Shown: piece by piece, positions 13,834 through 21,927 of the stretch | Position numbering within the stretch: the stretch's first letter is position 1 | Layout of the letters: every line of letters starts with the position of its first letter | The notes under the pieces: generated by a model | Databases searched by the model: none | The model's input: only the letters and a program-made list of their open reading frames with translations | Told to the model about the DNA's origin: nothing | Program-made: the position numbers and the translations under genes | Source: Microcaldota archaeon | GTDB lineage: Archaea > Micrarchaeota > Micrarchaeia > Micrarchaeales > Micrarchaeaceae | NCBI GenBank assembly: GCA_021834865.1 | Contig: JAKBRD010000011.1 | Location: 1 to 24,179, forward strand | Reading direction: 5' to 3' | DNA length: 24,179 nucleotides

Positions 13834-15273
13834 TTACCTTATGCTGTCAGTTGGATGCGCTTTTGTAAGCAACGGCTCCATTTTTATCTTGTCACGCCTT
13901 ACGTATACCACTACAAGCGATATTATTATCCACGCAGGAATTATTACCAGCACTGCCTCAAGCGGTCCGGTGAGCCCCTGCAGCGAATAGTATATTGCTA
14001 TGGCCATTATAATCGAGCCCAATGTCGGAGCCACAATGTGGCTCACTACATTCATGTGCTTCAGCCTGTGCATCATTATGGGCAACGATTCGTTTGTGGC
14101 TATGTGGTATATCAGGGTGAATATCGTTATTGCGGTTCCCCATATTACAAACGAGTCGAATAAGCCGTTTGACTCACCGTATAATGCCACAAGTGGCACC
14201 ATGGTTACTATTACTCCTATAACTACTACTCCGAATACGGCAAACACTGACATATATGGGCTGCCGTATTTTGGATGCACTTTTGTAAGGGATTTTGGAA
14301 GAAGCCCGTCCCTTGCCAAAGCGAATATGGTCCTTGAAGCGCTGTTGCCGAACAGCACCGGGGACATGAGTTGTGCTATCTCAACTATCGCGAACGCTAT
14401 TAGCGTCAGCGCTATTCCAAAATAGGCCTTTGTAAGGTAAAGCCCGGGTGCGAAGAACTGCAATGCCGTTCCAAGGTTAGGGCCAGAAGCAGCTTCTAGC
14501 GCATACACTACAAACGTATCGAAAGCAACCATTATGAGCAATGCGGTTACTATTGCCTTCTTCAGCGTATGCTTAGGCAGCTTAGCCTCTTCTCCAAATG
14601 ACACTATCGAGCCGTAGCCGCCATATGCCAGGAATGCGCCTACTACCATTGCCAGGAAGAATCCGTACAAGCCGTTGGTAGAGTTTCCTATGTTGAAGTA
14701 CTGCACTCCGTTGTACGGAGCCTTGACTATTAGGGCTATTGCCAGAAGCAGGAAGAAAGCTATCTGTATTATTCCAAATATAAGGGCGAGTTTCTGGCTC
14801 ACTTTTATTGAAAAGAATCCCACGAGCAGGTATATTATAGGAGTTATGAACGCTATAAGGAGCACTGCAACCAACGGAAGCGAATATCCCGTAAGTGTTA
14901 CGAGCCCGGTCCAGAGGAACCATCCCACTATTATGCTGGCAGCTATCATGTCGCCTATTACCCAGAATAGCTGGTAGAGCCCCATGCTTTTCGAAAGGTA
15001 TTTGTTGTGGACGCTTGATTCGACGTACTTGTAGTAGCCCCCTGCATTTGACACCTTGGAGCTGAATATGTATATTGCTATTATGGCAAGGAACAGAGTT
15101 GCTCCGCCTATCAGGAAAGCGAGCGGTGCTGTTGTCCCAGCGTATGTCATTGCCGTAACTCCCGTAACCGCGAACGCACCCGCAGGAAATATTACGCTTA
15201 CTGCGTAGAATACAAGACCCCAGAAACCAAGAGAACCCGACTTAAGCTTCATGCCAGCCATTTCAAAACCCAT
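13834..15273 (-). CDS. APC-superfamily amino-acid permease
   Basis: A 479-aa membrane protein with about twelve hydrophobic spans. The first span carries the superfamily's unwound-helix signature region (VFYAVSVIFPAGAFAVTGVTAMTYAGTT). GGYYKYVES follows span 2, and ASRTIFALARDGLLPKSLTKVHPKYGSP is the standard loop before span 9 of amino acid/polyamine permeases. It probably imports amino acids or related amines by ion coupling; the exact substrate is unknown. It is first in an operon with the aminotransferase and the epimerase (gap 5 bp, then 1 bp), so its substrate is likely theirs. The promoter is the TATTTAAAT box at 15304-15312, 30-40 bp upstream of ATG 15273. Confidence 0.9.
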   Translation of the reverse strand: MGFEMAGMKLKSGSLGFWGLVFYAVSVIFPAGAFAVTGVTAMTYAGTTAPLAFLIGGATLFLAIIAIYIFSSKVSNAGGYYKYVESSVHNKYLSKSMGLYQLFWVIGDMIAASIIVGWFLWTGLVTLTGYSLPLVAVLLIAFITPIIYLLVGFFSIKVSQKLALIFGIIQIAFFLLLAIALIVKAPYNGVQYFNIGNSTNGLYGFFLAMVVGAFLAYGGYGSIVSFGEEAKLPKHTLKKAIVTALLIMVAFDTFVVYALEAASGPNLGTALQFFAPGLYLTKAYFGIALTLIAFAIVEIAQLMSPVLFGNSASRTIFALARDGLLPKSLTKVHPKYGSPYMSVFAVFGVVVIGVIVTMVPLVALYGESNGLFDSFVIWGTAITIFTLIYHIATNESLPIMMHRLKHMNVVSHIVAPTLGSIIMAIAIYYSLQGLTGPLEAVLVIIPAWIIISLVVVYVRRDKIKMEPLLTKAHPTDSIR

Positions 15274-15303
15274 CTCTCATTTTATTCCACTATTCAATGC
15301 GAA

Positions 15304-15312
15304 TATTTAAAT
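15304..15312 (-). promoter_or_regulatory. TATA box of the permease operon
   Basis: TATTTAAAT on the minus strand lies about 35 bp before the permease start, within a run of A/T that separates it from the divergent glycosyltransferase gene. Confidence 0.45.
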
Positions 15313-15429
15313 AGATTTTTAAATTGTTATGGCTGCACCGTTCGGGGGCTTGCATGCATAAGCCACAATCCTCACGAAAATCAAGCCAGCTAAACCTTTT
15401 ATTCCTTAGTAGCCAATCAGTTTAAATCG

Positions 15430-17118
15430 ATGAATTTCATGCTGGATGTAGTTTGCAATGCTTTCGATATGGCTTCGACTGCAGTGCACCGATCGCATGG
15501 CGGCAATAAGAACAGCAGGCATGCAAGCAAACGAGTAGGCAAAAGGGCAGGAATTGGCTTTTCAAAAAGTTTTCGGCTTAATTCAAATAGTGCGAAAGCC
15601 AAAGCCCCCGAAAATCCCAAGAATGCAAAATATTACATTGCAGCATTTTTCGTTCTGCTGGCAGCCACAATAGTTTTGTATTATTATTCTTCTCCAGGCA
15701 TATATCCTCCGTTTGATGATTCAATATATGCTTATTCTGTAGTCAAATTGTCCATATTGGGCACAACGCCGTGGACTGTTTCTGCTTTTGGCTTCGCGGC
15801 GATGGAGTTTCCCTTTTATGCGCTGCTGCATTCCGCTTATGCCACGGAGTTCCCTCCGCTCATCGCAATAGCCGTCGCAATGGCTTGCCTGCTATGGATA
15901 GGCAAGGAATTCGAGAATCTTCTGGCAGGAGTAGTTGCAGCGGCACTTTACGCTTTTAATCCGATAGTTATGATGTATGGGATAAGGCTTTTGCCAGACC
16001 CGTATATAGCAATGGTAGATGCTGTTGGGATATTGCTGACGCTTTTTGCGATAAAACGGAGATCCCTCCCAATAGCGCTTTTTGCTGGCATGGCAGTAGG
16101 GGCAGGGGTGTTTTTCGGCAATCAAGCCGCTTTCAGCATAATATCCTATGTGCCTTTTCTTGCCTTGCTTCTTTATTTTAGCCGCTTTAAAATTGAAAAA
16201 GCATGGCTCGCAAAGGCATTCGCTTTTGCAATAGTAGGGATTGCGATATTTGGCGTTTTGTACTTTAGCCAGCAGGCCATAATATATGGAAATCCTCTTT
16301 TTGGAATACAGGGCCAGGAAGCTTATATCTCTTCCAGATACGCCAGCGAGAACTTAGTCCCGAGCTATATGTTTTATTTTTACACAATGCTCCCGATAAA
16401 GTACACATCCGGATTTCCTGGAAAATCTTTTTACGGCGAGGACCCTTATGCAAACATGGGGATACTTTTTGTGTTGTTCCTCGCAGGCATGGCATACCTA
16501 TTGATATTTTCAAGGTCTAAGAAAAGTGCAGTAATGCCGTTTGTTGCCTTTGTGGCAATTTTCTATTTGATGCTTTCTGCAATGCCGGCCGGCAACGGAA
16601 AATATGGGGTTGAAGACATTACAAGGCTGCTCATACCTGTTGCGCTTGTACTGTCAATAGCCTGCGGAATTTTCATGGCTGAATTGGCAAAAGGTAAGGG
16701 AAAGCGCATATTGAGAATTTCGGTGTTCGCTGCCATACTCGTAATCTATTTGGCTGTGGGCTTCTCCTTTTACCCTACGATACAGCATAACTACTCTACC
16801 CAGAGCTATGTATGGAACATCACTTATTCTGCAACAGCAAAGATAAACAGCCTCAACTTCACAAATTATGAGCTGATTGAAAACTATACCAACATGCCAT
16901 ACATTTTGTGCATGGGCGCAAAGAACCAGCCTTACAATTGTGCAGGAGTTGCTGTACCGTGGAAGGGAATAGCCTGCAATAATATAAATGAGACCGTAGT
17001 CTACCGCGGCAGCAGCCCTTCCAGCATATGCCCGCAAAGCAGAAATTACACTACTTCGTATTACTACAATTCCACTTACAATTACTCAGTCTATGCAGTC
17101 AGGGAAGCGCCAAAATGA
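15430..17118 (+). CDS. GT-C fold membrane glycosyltransferase (PMT/ArnT-like)
   Basis: A 562-aa membrane protein. After a basic, unstructured N-terminal stretch (1-65) come a first span (69-85) and the lumen-side loop YPPFDDSIYAYS with the acidic pair D96-D97, as expected of the catalytic aspartate of GT-C transferases. RLLPDPYIAM (D190) is the second acidic motif. About ten further spans follow. The last 100 or so residues are extracytoplasmic and contain eight N-x-S/T sequons (NYS, NIT, NFT, NYT, NET, NYT, NST, NYS). Family members move sugars from a polyprenyl-phosphate donor to proteins or lipids outside the membrane. The first 65 residues are unusual; a later start is possible, but no Shine-Dalgarno supports one. 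A TATA-like CTTTTATTCC is near 15395. Confidence 0.8.
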   Translation: MNFMLDVVCNAFDMASTAVHRSHGGNKNSRHASKRVGKRAGIGFSKSFRLNSNSAKAKAPENPKNAKYYIAAFFVLLAATIVLYYYSSPGIYPPFDDSIYAYSVVKLSILGTTPWTVSAFGFAAMEFPFYALLHSAYATEFPPLIAIAVAMACLLWIGKEFENLLAGVVAAALYAFNPIVMMYGIRLLPDPYIAMVDAVGILLTLFAIKRRSLPIALFAGMAVGAGVFFGNQAAFSIISYVPFLALLLYFSRFKIEKAWLAKAFAFAIVGIAIFGVLYFSQQAIIYGNPLFGIQGQEAYISSRYASENLVPSYMFYFYTMLPIKYTSGFPGKSFYGEDPYANMGILFVLFLAGMAYLLIFSRSKKSAVMPFVAFVAIFYLMLSAMPAGNGKYGVEDITRLLIPVALVLSIACGIFMAELAKGKGKRILRISVFAAILVIYLAVGFSFYPTIQHNYSTQSYVWNITYSATAKINSLNFTNYELIENYTNMPYILCMGAKNQPYNCAGVAVPWKGIACNNINETVVYRGSSPSSICPQSRNYTTSYYYNSTYNYSVYAVREAPK

Positions 17119-17195
17119 TTGCTTTGTATAGTATAAATTCTGCAAAATTTATTTAAACTAAATAATGGCCTTAGTAAAAAGCTTAGCTTTAGCAT

Positions 17196-18245
17196 TCATT
17201 CTACAGGGTTCAATTTTTGGTCAATAAGATGGCCCTCATCTTTTGCGATATACGGCCCTTCACCAGTGCCAGCATATATTATTTTTTCGGGCTCGAAAAG
17301 CTCAAGCAGCCTGTTTTTTACCTCTTCGGCATTTTTCTTCTCCACTATTACGTGGGCATTAGGGCCCGCGTCAAAAGTGTATGCCGCAATTGCTGATCCA
17401 TTTTTGTTGAGCTCGTTTACAGCTTCAACAACATCCCAGGATTTGTCAGTCATATACCTTATGGGCGGAAACGTATCGAGCATGGTTGCATGCATGTTAT
17501 TGCTGTCCCTGATTATTATTTCAGAAAGGGCTGCAAAGTCCTTGTTTTTTATGGCGTTTATTGCGGAAAGTGCATTTTCCTCTGCATATTTCGGCCTTGC
17601 TTTATATAATGCGCTCGTCTTTACGGTTAACGAATGCCCTGCGCTCGAAGATATTTTCTTTTGGTTTTCATTTACAAGGCATATAAGGTCAACAAGGTCA
17701 AAATCAGATTTTGTAGCTATCTGCTCTGCATATGAATCGGATCCATCTTCCATTTCTCCTTTTTTCCATATAACATAACCTCCGAAGATGCTCCTGCAGG
17801 CGCTTCCGCTTATTTTTCTGGCCATGATTGACATCTGCCTCTGCGTAAGGCCTGCATTAAACGCTGAGTTAAGAGCATAGACAAGCGCCGCAGCGCCTGA
17901 TGCGCTTGAGGCAAGGCCGCTGCCAGTAGGAAAGTAATTCTTCGATACTACAAGCACATTTTTATTTACACCTGAAATGCCTTTCATTTCCTTTATTACG
18001 TTGAACATGAAGCCGGATTTTTCGGATGAGCCTTTAACTTGTTTGACACCATTTACATATACAATGTCTTCTCCGAATTCTTCGCTTAAAACAACGCTAG
18101 TTTTGGTTTTGAGTGCTTGGTTGTCAAGAGTCATGCTTATGGACGTATTGTTTGGGAGGTTAAGATTTTCAGGGTTCCTCTTACCCCAGTATTTTACAAA
18201 TGCAATATTCGGTGAGGCAATAGCAGTAACTACTTCATCTTTCAT
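17196..18245 (-). CDS. mvaD: Diphosphomevalonate decarboxylase (MVD/PMD family)
   Basis: GHMP-superfamily decarboxylase of 349 aa that makes isopentenyl diphosphate (or isopentenyl phosphate, if it acts on the monophosphate). Seen: IAFVKYWGKR (K18), FPTGSGLASSASGAAAL (105-121, ATP loop with S112-S116), SGSACRSIFGG (146-156, R151) and TFDAGPNAH (D292, the decarboxylation aspartate). Lysine, arginine and aspartate are all kept, so this is a true decarboxylase and not the Thermoplasma mevalonate 3-kinase, which has lost that chemistry. Most archaea lack this enzyme and use phosphomevalonate dehydratase or isopentenyl phosphate kinase routes. It starts with ATG 18245 inside the last codons of the mevalonate kinase gene (4-bp overlap). 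Confidence 0.92.
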   Translation of the reverse strand: MKDEVVTAIASPNIAFVKYWGKRNPENLNLPNNTSISMTLDNQALKTKTSVVLSEEFGEDIVYVNGVKQVKGSSEKSGFMFNVIKEMKGISGVNKNVLVVSKNYFPTGSGLASSASGAAALVYALNSAFNAGLTQRQMSIMARKISGSACRSIFGGYVIWKKGEMEDGSDSYAEQIATKSDFDLVDLICLVNENQKKISSSAGHSLTVKTSALYKARPKYAEENALSAINAIKNKDFAALSEIIIRDSNNMHATMLDTFPPIRYMTDKSWDVVEAVNELNKNGSAIAAYTFDAGPNAHVIVEKKNAEEVKNRLLELFEPEKIIYAGTGEGPYIAKDEGHLIDQKLNPVE

Positions 18246-19291
18246 GCAATTACCTTGGTCTTGTAATAATTTTTAGCTCCTTTTTTCGTAATTTCGCAAT
18301 CATGTATTTCGAAGCCAATGCGTTTTGCTGCAAATGCGAATTCTGAAATACTGGTATTTTTTCCAGGTATTGCTATGAGGATTCCGCCTCCGCCACCACC
18401 AGTTAGCTTGGCTCCCAAGAATCCCAGCCTTTTGGCCAACTCAACACCTTTTTCCAGTCCAGAGCTTGATACGCCGAATTCATTCAAGAATTTTTGATTT
18501 TCGTACATCGCTTTTCCAAGCTCATCAATATTCCCTACCCGCAAAGCTTCCAAGCCTCTCAGCGCACATGCTTCTATATTGTCCGCCAAGAAACTCGCCT
18601 TTTTAGGGTTTGTTTCATAAAGCTCTGTGACGCTTCTTACGGTTTCTGCAGTGCCCTTTTTCGGGCCTGTATCGATAAGCATTAATTTTGGCTCTTTTTT
18701 CATTTCAGCCTGTTTTATGCCTTTAGAATCCAAGACAACGACGCCGCCGTAAAATGAGGTAGTAACGTCTATGTTTCCGGCATTTTTATTTTTGTGTATT
18801 ATCCTGTCTCCATCCCTGGCAATATCTATTACAGCATCGTCTGCAAGTTTTAGATTTAAGCTTTTTATAAGGGCGAGCGTAAATGCGACGGAACATGCTG
18901 CAGAGCTTGCAAGGCCTCTCTGCATTTTTATTTCGGAGCTTACGTTTATGACCTTTCCCTCAACTTCTGCATCAAATTTGTTAGCAAGCCTGGAAGCGAT
19001 TACCGCATATGGCAGTATGTCTTTTTTTATGCTTGAAGCCTCTATGAAATCAGGTATGCTTTCGTTGTTCGAATAAAGATGGTATAACTGCTTCAGCTCT
19101 TTGAGGCTAAATTCCGCTTCGGAGCCCAAATCAGAAAGTATTATCTTTAATTTATCGCTAGTGTTTTCAGACACTGAAGCTTTTGCAAACAGGTTTATAG
19201 CAGCCGCAACAGATGGCTTTCCGTGCATTACAACGTGCTCTCCAAAAAGCTTTACAACTGCCGGGGCTTTCGCTTCGAATCCGCTAGTCAT
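18242..19291 (-). CDS. mvk: Mevalonate kinase
   Basis: GHMP kinase of 349 aa that phosphorylates mevalonate at the 5-hydroxyl, the entry to isoprenoid ether-lipid synthesis. The three family motifs are APAVVKLFGEHVVMHG (9-24), QRGLASSAACSVAF (124-137, phosphate loop) and KLTGGGGGGILIAI (295-308). GNIDVTTSFYGG (172-183) places the catalytic aspartate (D175). ATG 19291 is chosen; TTG 19303 would add four residues. It is first in a two-gene unit with the decarboxylase. No phosphomevalonate kinase is in the window, so whether the classical three-kinase route is complete cannot be decided here. Confidence 0.93.
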   Translation of the reverse strand: MTSGFEAKAPAVVKLFGEHVVMHGKPSVAAAINLFAKASVSENTSDKLKIILSDLGSEAEFSLKELKQLYHLYSNNESIPDFIEASSIKKDILPYAVIASRLANKFDAEVEGKVINVSSEIKMQRGLASSAACSVAFTLALIKSLNLKLADDAVIDIARDGDRIIHKNKNAGNIDVTTSFYGGVVVLDSKGIKQAEMKKEPKLMLIDTGPKKGTAETVRSVTELYETNPKKASFLADNIEACALRGLEALRVGNIDELGKAMYENQKFLNEFGVSSSGLEKGVELAKRLGFLGAKLTGGGGGGILIAIPGKNTSISEFAFAAKRIGFEIHDCEITKKGAKNYYKTKVIA

Positions 19292-19466
19292 TGCCTCATC
19301 CAATATTTTTTCCCAATTGTAATATTTAGCTTTTTAGTGCAAATACAGTTGTCAAGTTTCTTTTATTCCCATGGTTTTTAAGAGTAACTGCGATATAGCC
19401 AAACGACGAACAAAAAATGCTGCCAATAACACAAAAACCAAAAATAAGAGAATAGGATAAGAAAAA

Positions 19467-19486
19467 GAGAACGATTAGTCGTTCTC
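19467..19486 (-). terminator. Intrinsic-type terminator of the NifX-like gene
   Basis: On the minus strand GAGAACGA (19486-19479) and TCGTTCTC (19474-19467) form a perfect 8-bp stem around a 4-base loop holding most of the TAA stop codon. TTTTTCTT follows at once. A G/C-containing hairpin with a U-run is the standard form of an intrinsic terminator. Confidence 0.75.
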
Positions 19487-19813
19487 CGCAAATATCTCTT
19501 CTGCGAGCTCTTCCTTTGCGTCCTCATACTCTTTGTTTGCTATTATGTCGCTGGCGCTGTCACTCTTTACAAGCGCATACTTTATGCTTCCCTGCGACAT
19601 CATGTAAGAGCCGGGGCACAGCACCCCCTCTTTGACAGCTATGACGTCAGGAGCTTCCCTTAGAACCATCGACATCGTAGCCTCTTTGCTGCCATATCCC
19701 GGATTCTCGTTCTCAACTATGCTCTTGTCTTCGTCGTTGTAGAGCACTATGAGTTCTGCCTGATCCAATGGAACAAGCATCTTTTCCTTATTGCAAGGTA
19801 TTGCCACTTTCAT
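19475..19813 (-). CDS. Dinitrogenase iron-molybdenum cofactor (NifX/NifB-type) domain protein
   Basis: A 112-aa protein of the COG1433 type. It opens MKVAIPCNKEKMLVPLDQAE and continues with LIVLYNDEDKSIVENENPGYGSKEATM and a strand/helix REAPDVIAVKEGVLCPGSYMMSQGSIKYALV, which is the ribonuclease-H-like layout of the domain. No nitrogenase genes are near; stand-alone archaeal members are common and their cofactor (Fe-S or Mo) is unknown. The C-terminus is an acidic helix (EYEDAKEELAEEIFAEND) not part of the core. ATG 19813 is preferred to GTG 19822. CTTATAAATG (19837-19846) is the TATA box and would give an almost leaderless mRNA. Confidence 0.75.
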   Translation of the reverse strand: MKVAIPCNKEKMLVPLDQAELIVLYNDEDKSIVENENPGYGSKEATMSMVLREAPDVIAVKEGVLCPGSYMMSQGSIKYALVKSDSASDIIANKEYEDAKEELAEEIFAEND

Positions 19814-19836
19814 GCATATCACACTCGTTTATCCAT

Positions 19837-19846
19837 TTATAAGATA
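19837..19846 (-). promoter_or_regulatory. TATA box of the NifX-like gene
   Basis: CTTATAAATG on the minus strand is centred about 29 bp before the ATG at 19813, in a 70-bp A/T-rich gap. Confidence 0.5.
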
Positions 19847-19883
19847 TTTAATATGCTTGGTAGTATGCATTGACATTTGTAAA

Positions 19884-21071
19884 TTATCTGCGGTTTTTTC
19901 CCTTGGATTCGGTGTTTACTGCCATTTTAGGGATGCCATCCCTCAAAAGCGTTTTAAGCTCCGAGGCGCGCTCACTTGTGAAATAGTCAATAGGAAAATC
20001 CGCGGCGTAGATCAAGAATTCCGCATCCCTAAATCCACTTACCTTAGGTACGTTTCGGCTTACGAAGTTCTTCTTTTCCTCATCCGAGCGCCAGCTTATT
20101 AGGTTTAGCACATTCGGAAGCATTTCAGCTACTGGAATATTGCCGTCGTCGTCTAGGACGAGGCCAAGATATTTTTTTGCCATTTCTTCCAATGCGCATT
20201 GCACCTCCGCATCTTTCAGGTATTTTTTGTACTTTTCCCTGACCACATAACTTCCGTTTATTTCCACTGTCGAAAGATATTCCTCTTCGTCCCGGTAGTA
20301 GTTCCACGGTTCGTTATTCGCCGTTATGTGGCGCTCTAGCTCGAATAGGATTATCGGAAGCGCGAGTTTTGACGCATTGACAAAGTCCAGTTTTGGTTCT
20401 GCCTTCTCGAAAGCAGCAATGTAGCCAGATGAAACCCATTTGTAGCCGCTAACTCTACGACTGCCTTCAAATACCTCTCCAGTGCTTGAAAGGTCCAGAT
20501 AAACGCGAAAGTAGCTGGAAAAATTCCGCATACTGTTTATGTAACTCTGTGAAAGAGGCGGCTCATAGCCCATAATTTCCCAAAAAGCCCTTGTTGTTAT
20601 TTTTGCGAGAAGGTCTTCATTAATCACATCGCGGAGTTTGCCTTCGTAGTGCATTTGCAGGACGGTAAAGAACGGGTGTGAGTAACCTGGAGCCGAAAAA
20701 CCGTTTTTCTTGTATCTGTCTGCCCTAGCAGCAGTTTCGATCACGAGCTTTTTTGCAGTCTGCATTTCTTCAGTTGAAAAAAGGTATTCAAGATCCTCCT
20801 CCCTATCTAGGGCATGCCAGAAGCAGCCTTCTTCCACAAGGTTGCGGTATAAGCTCAATTCAGGGTGCTTCATGGTTTCCGAGGAGTAGATTAAATAGGA
20901 TGCTTTTTCTCTAGTTCCGAATTTCCTGCCTTCCGACAGTGCACGGCGTTCAGCGCTTGCGTACGTTTCGTCGCCGCTTTTAAGCTGCGACCACAGATCG
21001 TCCACGAGCTTCGAATACTTAACGCTCATCTTCGATATCTCAAGCTCGTAATCGATATCTGTAAACGCCAT
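19884..21071 (-). CDS. Unknown 395-aa soluble protein
   Basis: I do not recognise this protein. It is hydrophilic, mostly helical, rich in aromatic and acidic residues (for example EGCFWHALDREEDLEYLFSTEE, NEPWNYYRDEEEYLSTVEIN), and has no membrane segment, signal peptide or zinc motif. The middle (around 175-240) is the most strand-rich part (YFRVYLDLSSTGEVFEGSRR, YKWVSSGY). The C-terminus is basic (ESKGKNRR). ATG 21071 is preceded by a good TATA box (TTATAAATATAAG, about 21093-21105), so it has its own promoter, opposite to nothing on the other strand. Length and clean coding frame indicate a real gene; probably lineage-restricted. Confidence 0.8.
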   Translation of the reverse strand: MAFTDIDYELEISKMSVKYSKLVDDLWSQLKSGDETYASAERRALSEGRKFGTREKASYLIYSSETMKHPELSLYRNLVEEGCFWHALDREEDLEYLFSTEEMQTAKKLVIETAARADRYKKNGFSAPGYSHPFFTVLQMHYEGKLRDVINEDLLAKITTRAFWEIMGYEPPLSQSYINSMRNFSSYFRVYLDLSSTGEVFEGSRRVSGYKWVSSGYIAAFEKAEPKLDFVNASKLALPIILFELERHITANNEPWNYYRDEEEYLSTVEINGSYVVREKYKKYLKDAEVQCALEEMAKKYLGLVLDDDGNIPVAEMLPNVLNLISWRSDEEKKNFVSRNVPKVSGFRDAEFLIYAADFPIDYFTSERASELKTLLRDGIPKMAVNTESKGKNRR

Positions 21072-21140
21072 CTAAACCACGTTTCGGCTATGTCTTGTTC
21101 TTATATTTATAACGTTCGGCATGTGGACATACCGAAATCA

Positions 21141-21782
21141 TTAGCCTTTGCCCTCTACCATGCCGGTGCTTCTGAAGCACCTCCCGCCCCTGGAACTTTG
21201 CTGTGGCGTAGCCCCAAGCGCTTTCTTGTACCCGTGCTTGTATGCTGCATGCACCATGAGCGCAGCTATGAGGGCAGCTATCAGCACTATCATGAGGCCG
21301 TTGCCCTGGCTTCTCCTGCCTGTGCGCCTTATCACGCTTAGGGATTCCCTGAAAGAAGTAACGTATATGTAGATATCAAAAGCGATTGCAAAAGAGTTGT
21401 AAAGTGCTATGAGTATGCTCCACACACTCCTGCGCTTGGCCGCTATTATTATAGACTGTATTGTTATTATGAAGCCGAATCCTATTATCAGAATTCCAAG
21501 GAATATGAAGTCAAAGCTCAGGACGAATTCCAGGGTTGAGAGCGATATGTAAGCCAGATAATAAGCTATGAAGCCTATGACTATTGCCATCACGTATGTC
21601 GCGCCAACGAGCCCCAGGCCAACCGCAGCATAAGCGGATACCTTCCTGAACTTTGAAGGATCCCCGTTTTTCTTCATCATTCCCAGGCTGTAGCCCCCGG
21701 CATAAGCATCCCACATTGATATCAGGAAGTCGAAAGCTATGATTATTATCGTTATTATTAAGCCTAATCCCAAGCAAATCAT
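21141..21782 (-). CDS. Unknown integral membrane protein, about five spans
   Basis: From ATG 21782 the product has 213 aa. Hydrophobic spans: MICLGLGLIITIIIIAFDFL at the N-terminus, AAVGLGLVGATYVMAIVIGFIAYYLAYISL, FVLSFDFIFLGILIIGFGFIITIQSIIIA, SILIALYNSFAIAFDIYIYV, and LMIVLIAALIAALMVHAAY. A short cytoplasmic loop (MMKKNGDPSKFRKV) follows span 1. The C-terminus is polar and glycine/arginine-rich. No transporter or enzyme motif is visible. AGTATAAGAT (about 21798-21806) is a TATA box close enough for a leaderless mRNA. It is divergent from the pirin gene. Confidence 0.7.
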   Translation of the reverse strand: MICLGLGLIITIIIIAFDFLISMWDAYAGGYSLGMMKKNGDPSKFRKVSAYAAVGLGLVGATYVMAIVIGFIAYYLAYISLSTLEFVLSFDFIFLGILIIGFGFIITIQSIIIAAKRRSVWSILIALYNSFAIAFDIYIYVTSFRESLSVIRRTGRRSQGNGLMIVLIAALIAALMVHAAYKHGYKKALGATPQQSSRGGRCFRSTGMVEGKG

Positions 21783-21927
21783 CAAAGCGTCAATCTTATA
21801 CTGTAGATTTTGAGCCTAAAGAATATTAGCGTTACCGCAACTCTTCACTTTTCGCTTGCGGATTTTGTAAACGTATAAAAACGATTTTATGAAAAGGCTA
21901 AATATTAAAAACGCAGATATTGGCATC

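Noticed and set aside
17196..18245. Mevalonate 3-kinase of the Thermoplasma type
   Set aside because: The decarboxylase lysine K18, arginine R151 and aspartate D292 are all present.
19475..19813. Evidence of nitrogen fixation
   Set aside because: Single-domain NifX-like proteins occur widely in non-fixing archaea, and no nif genes are nearby.
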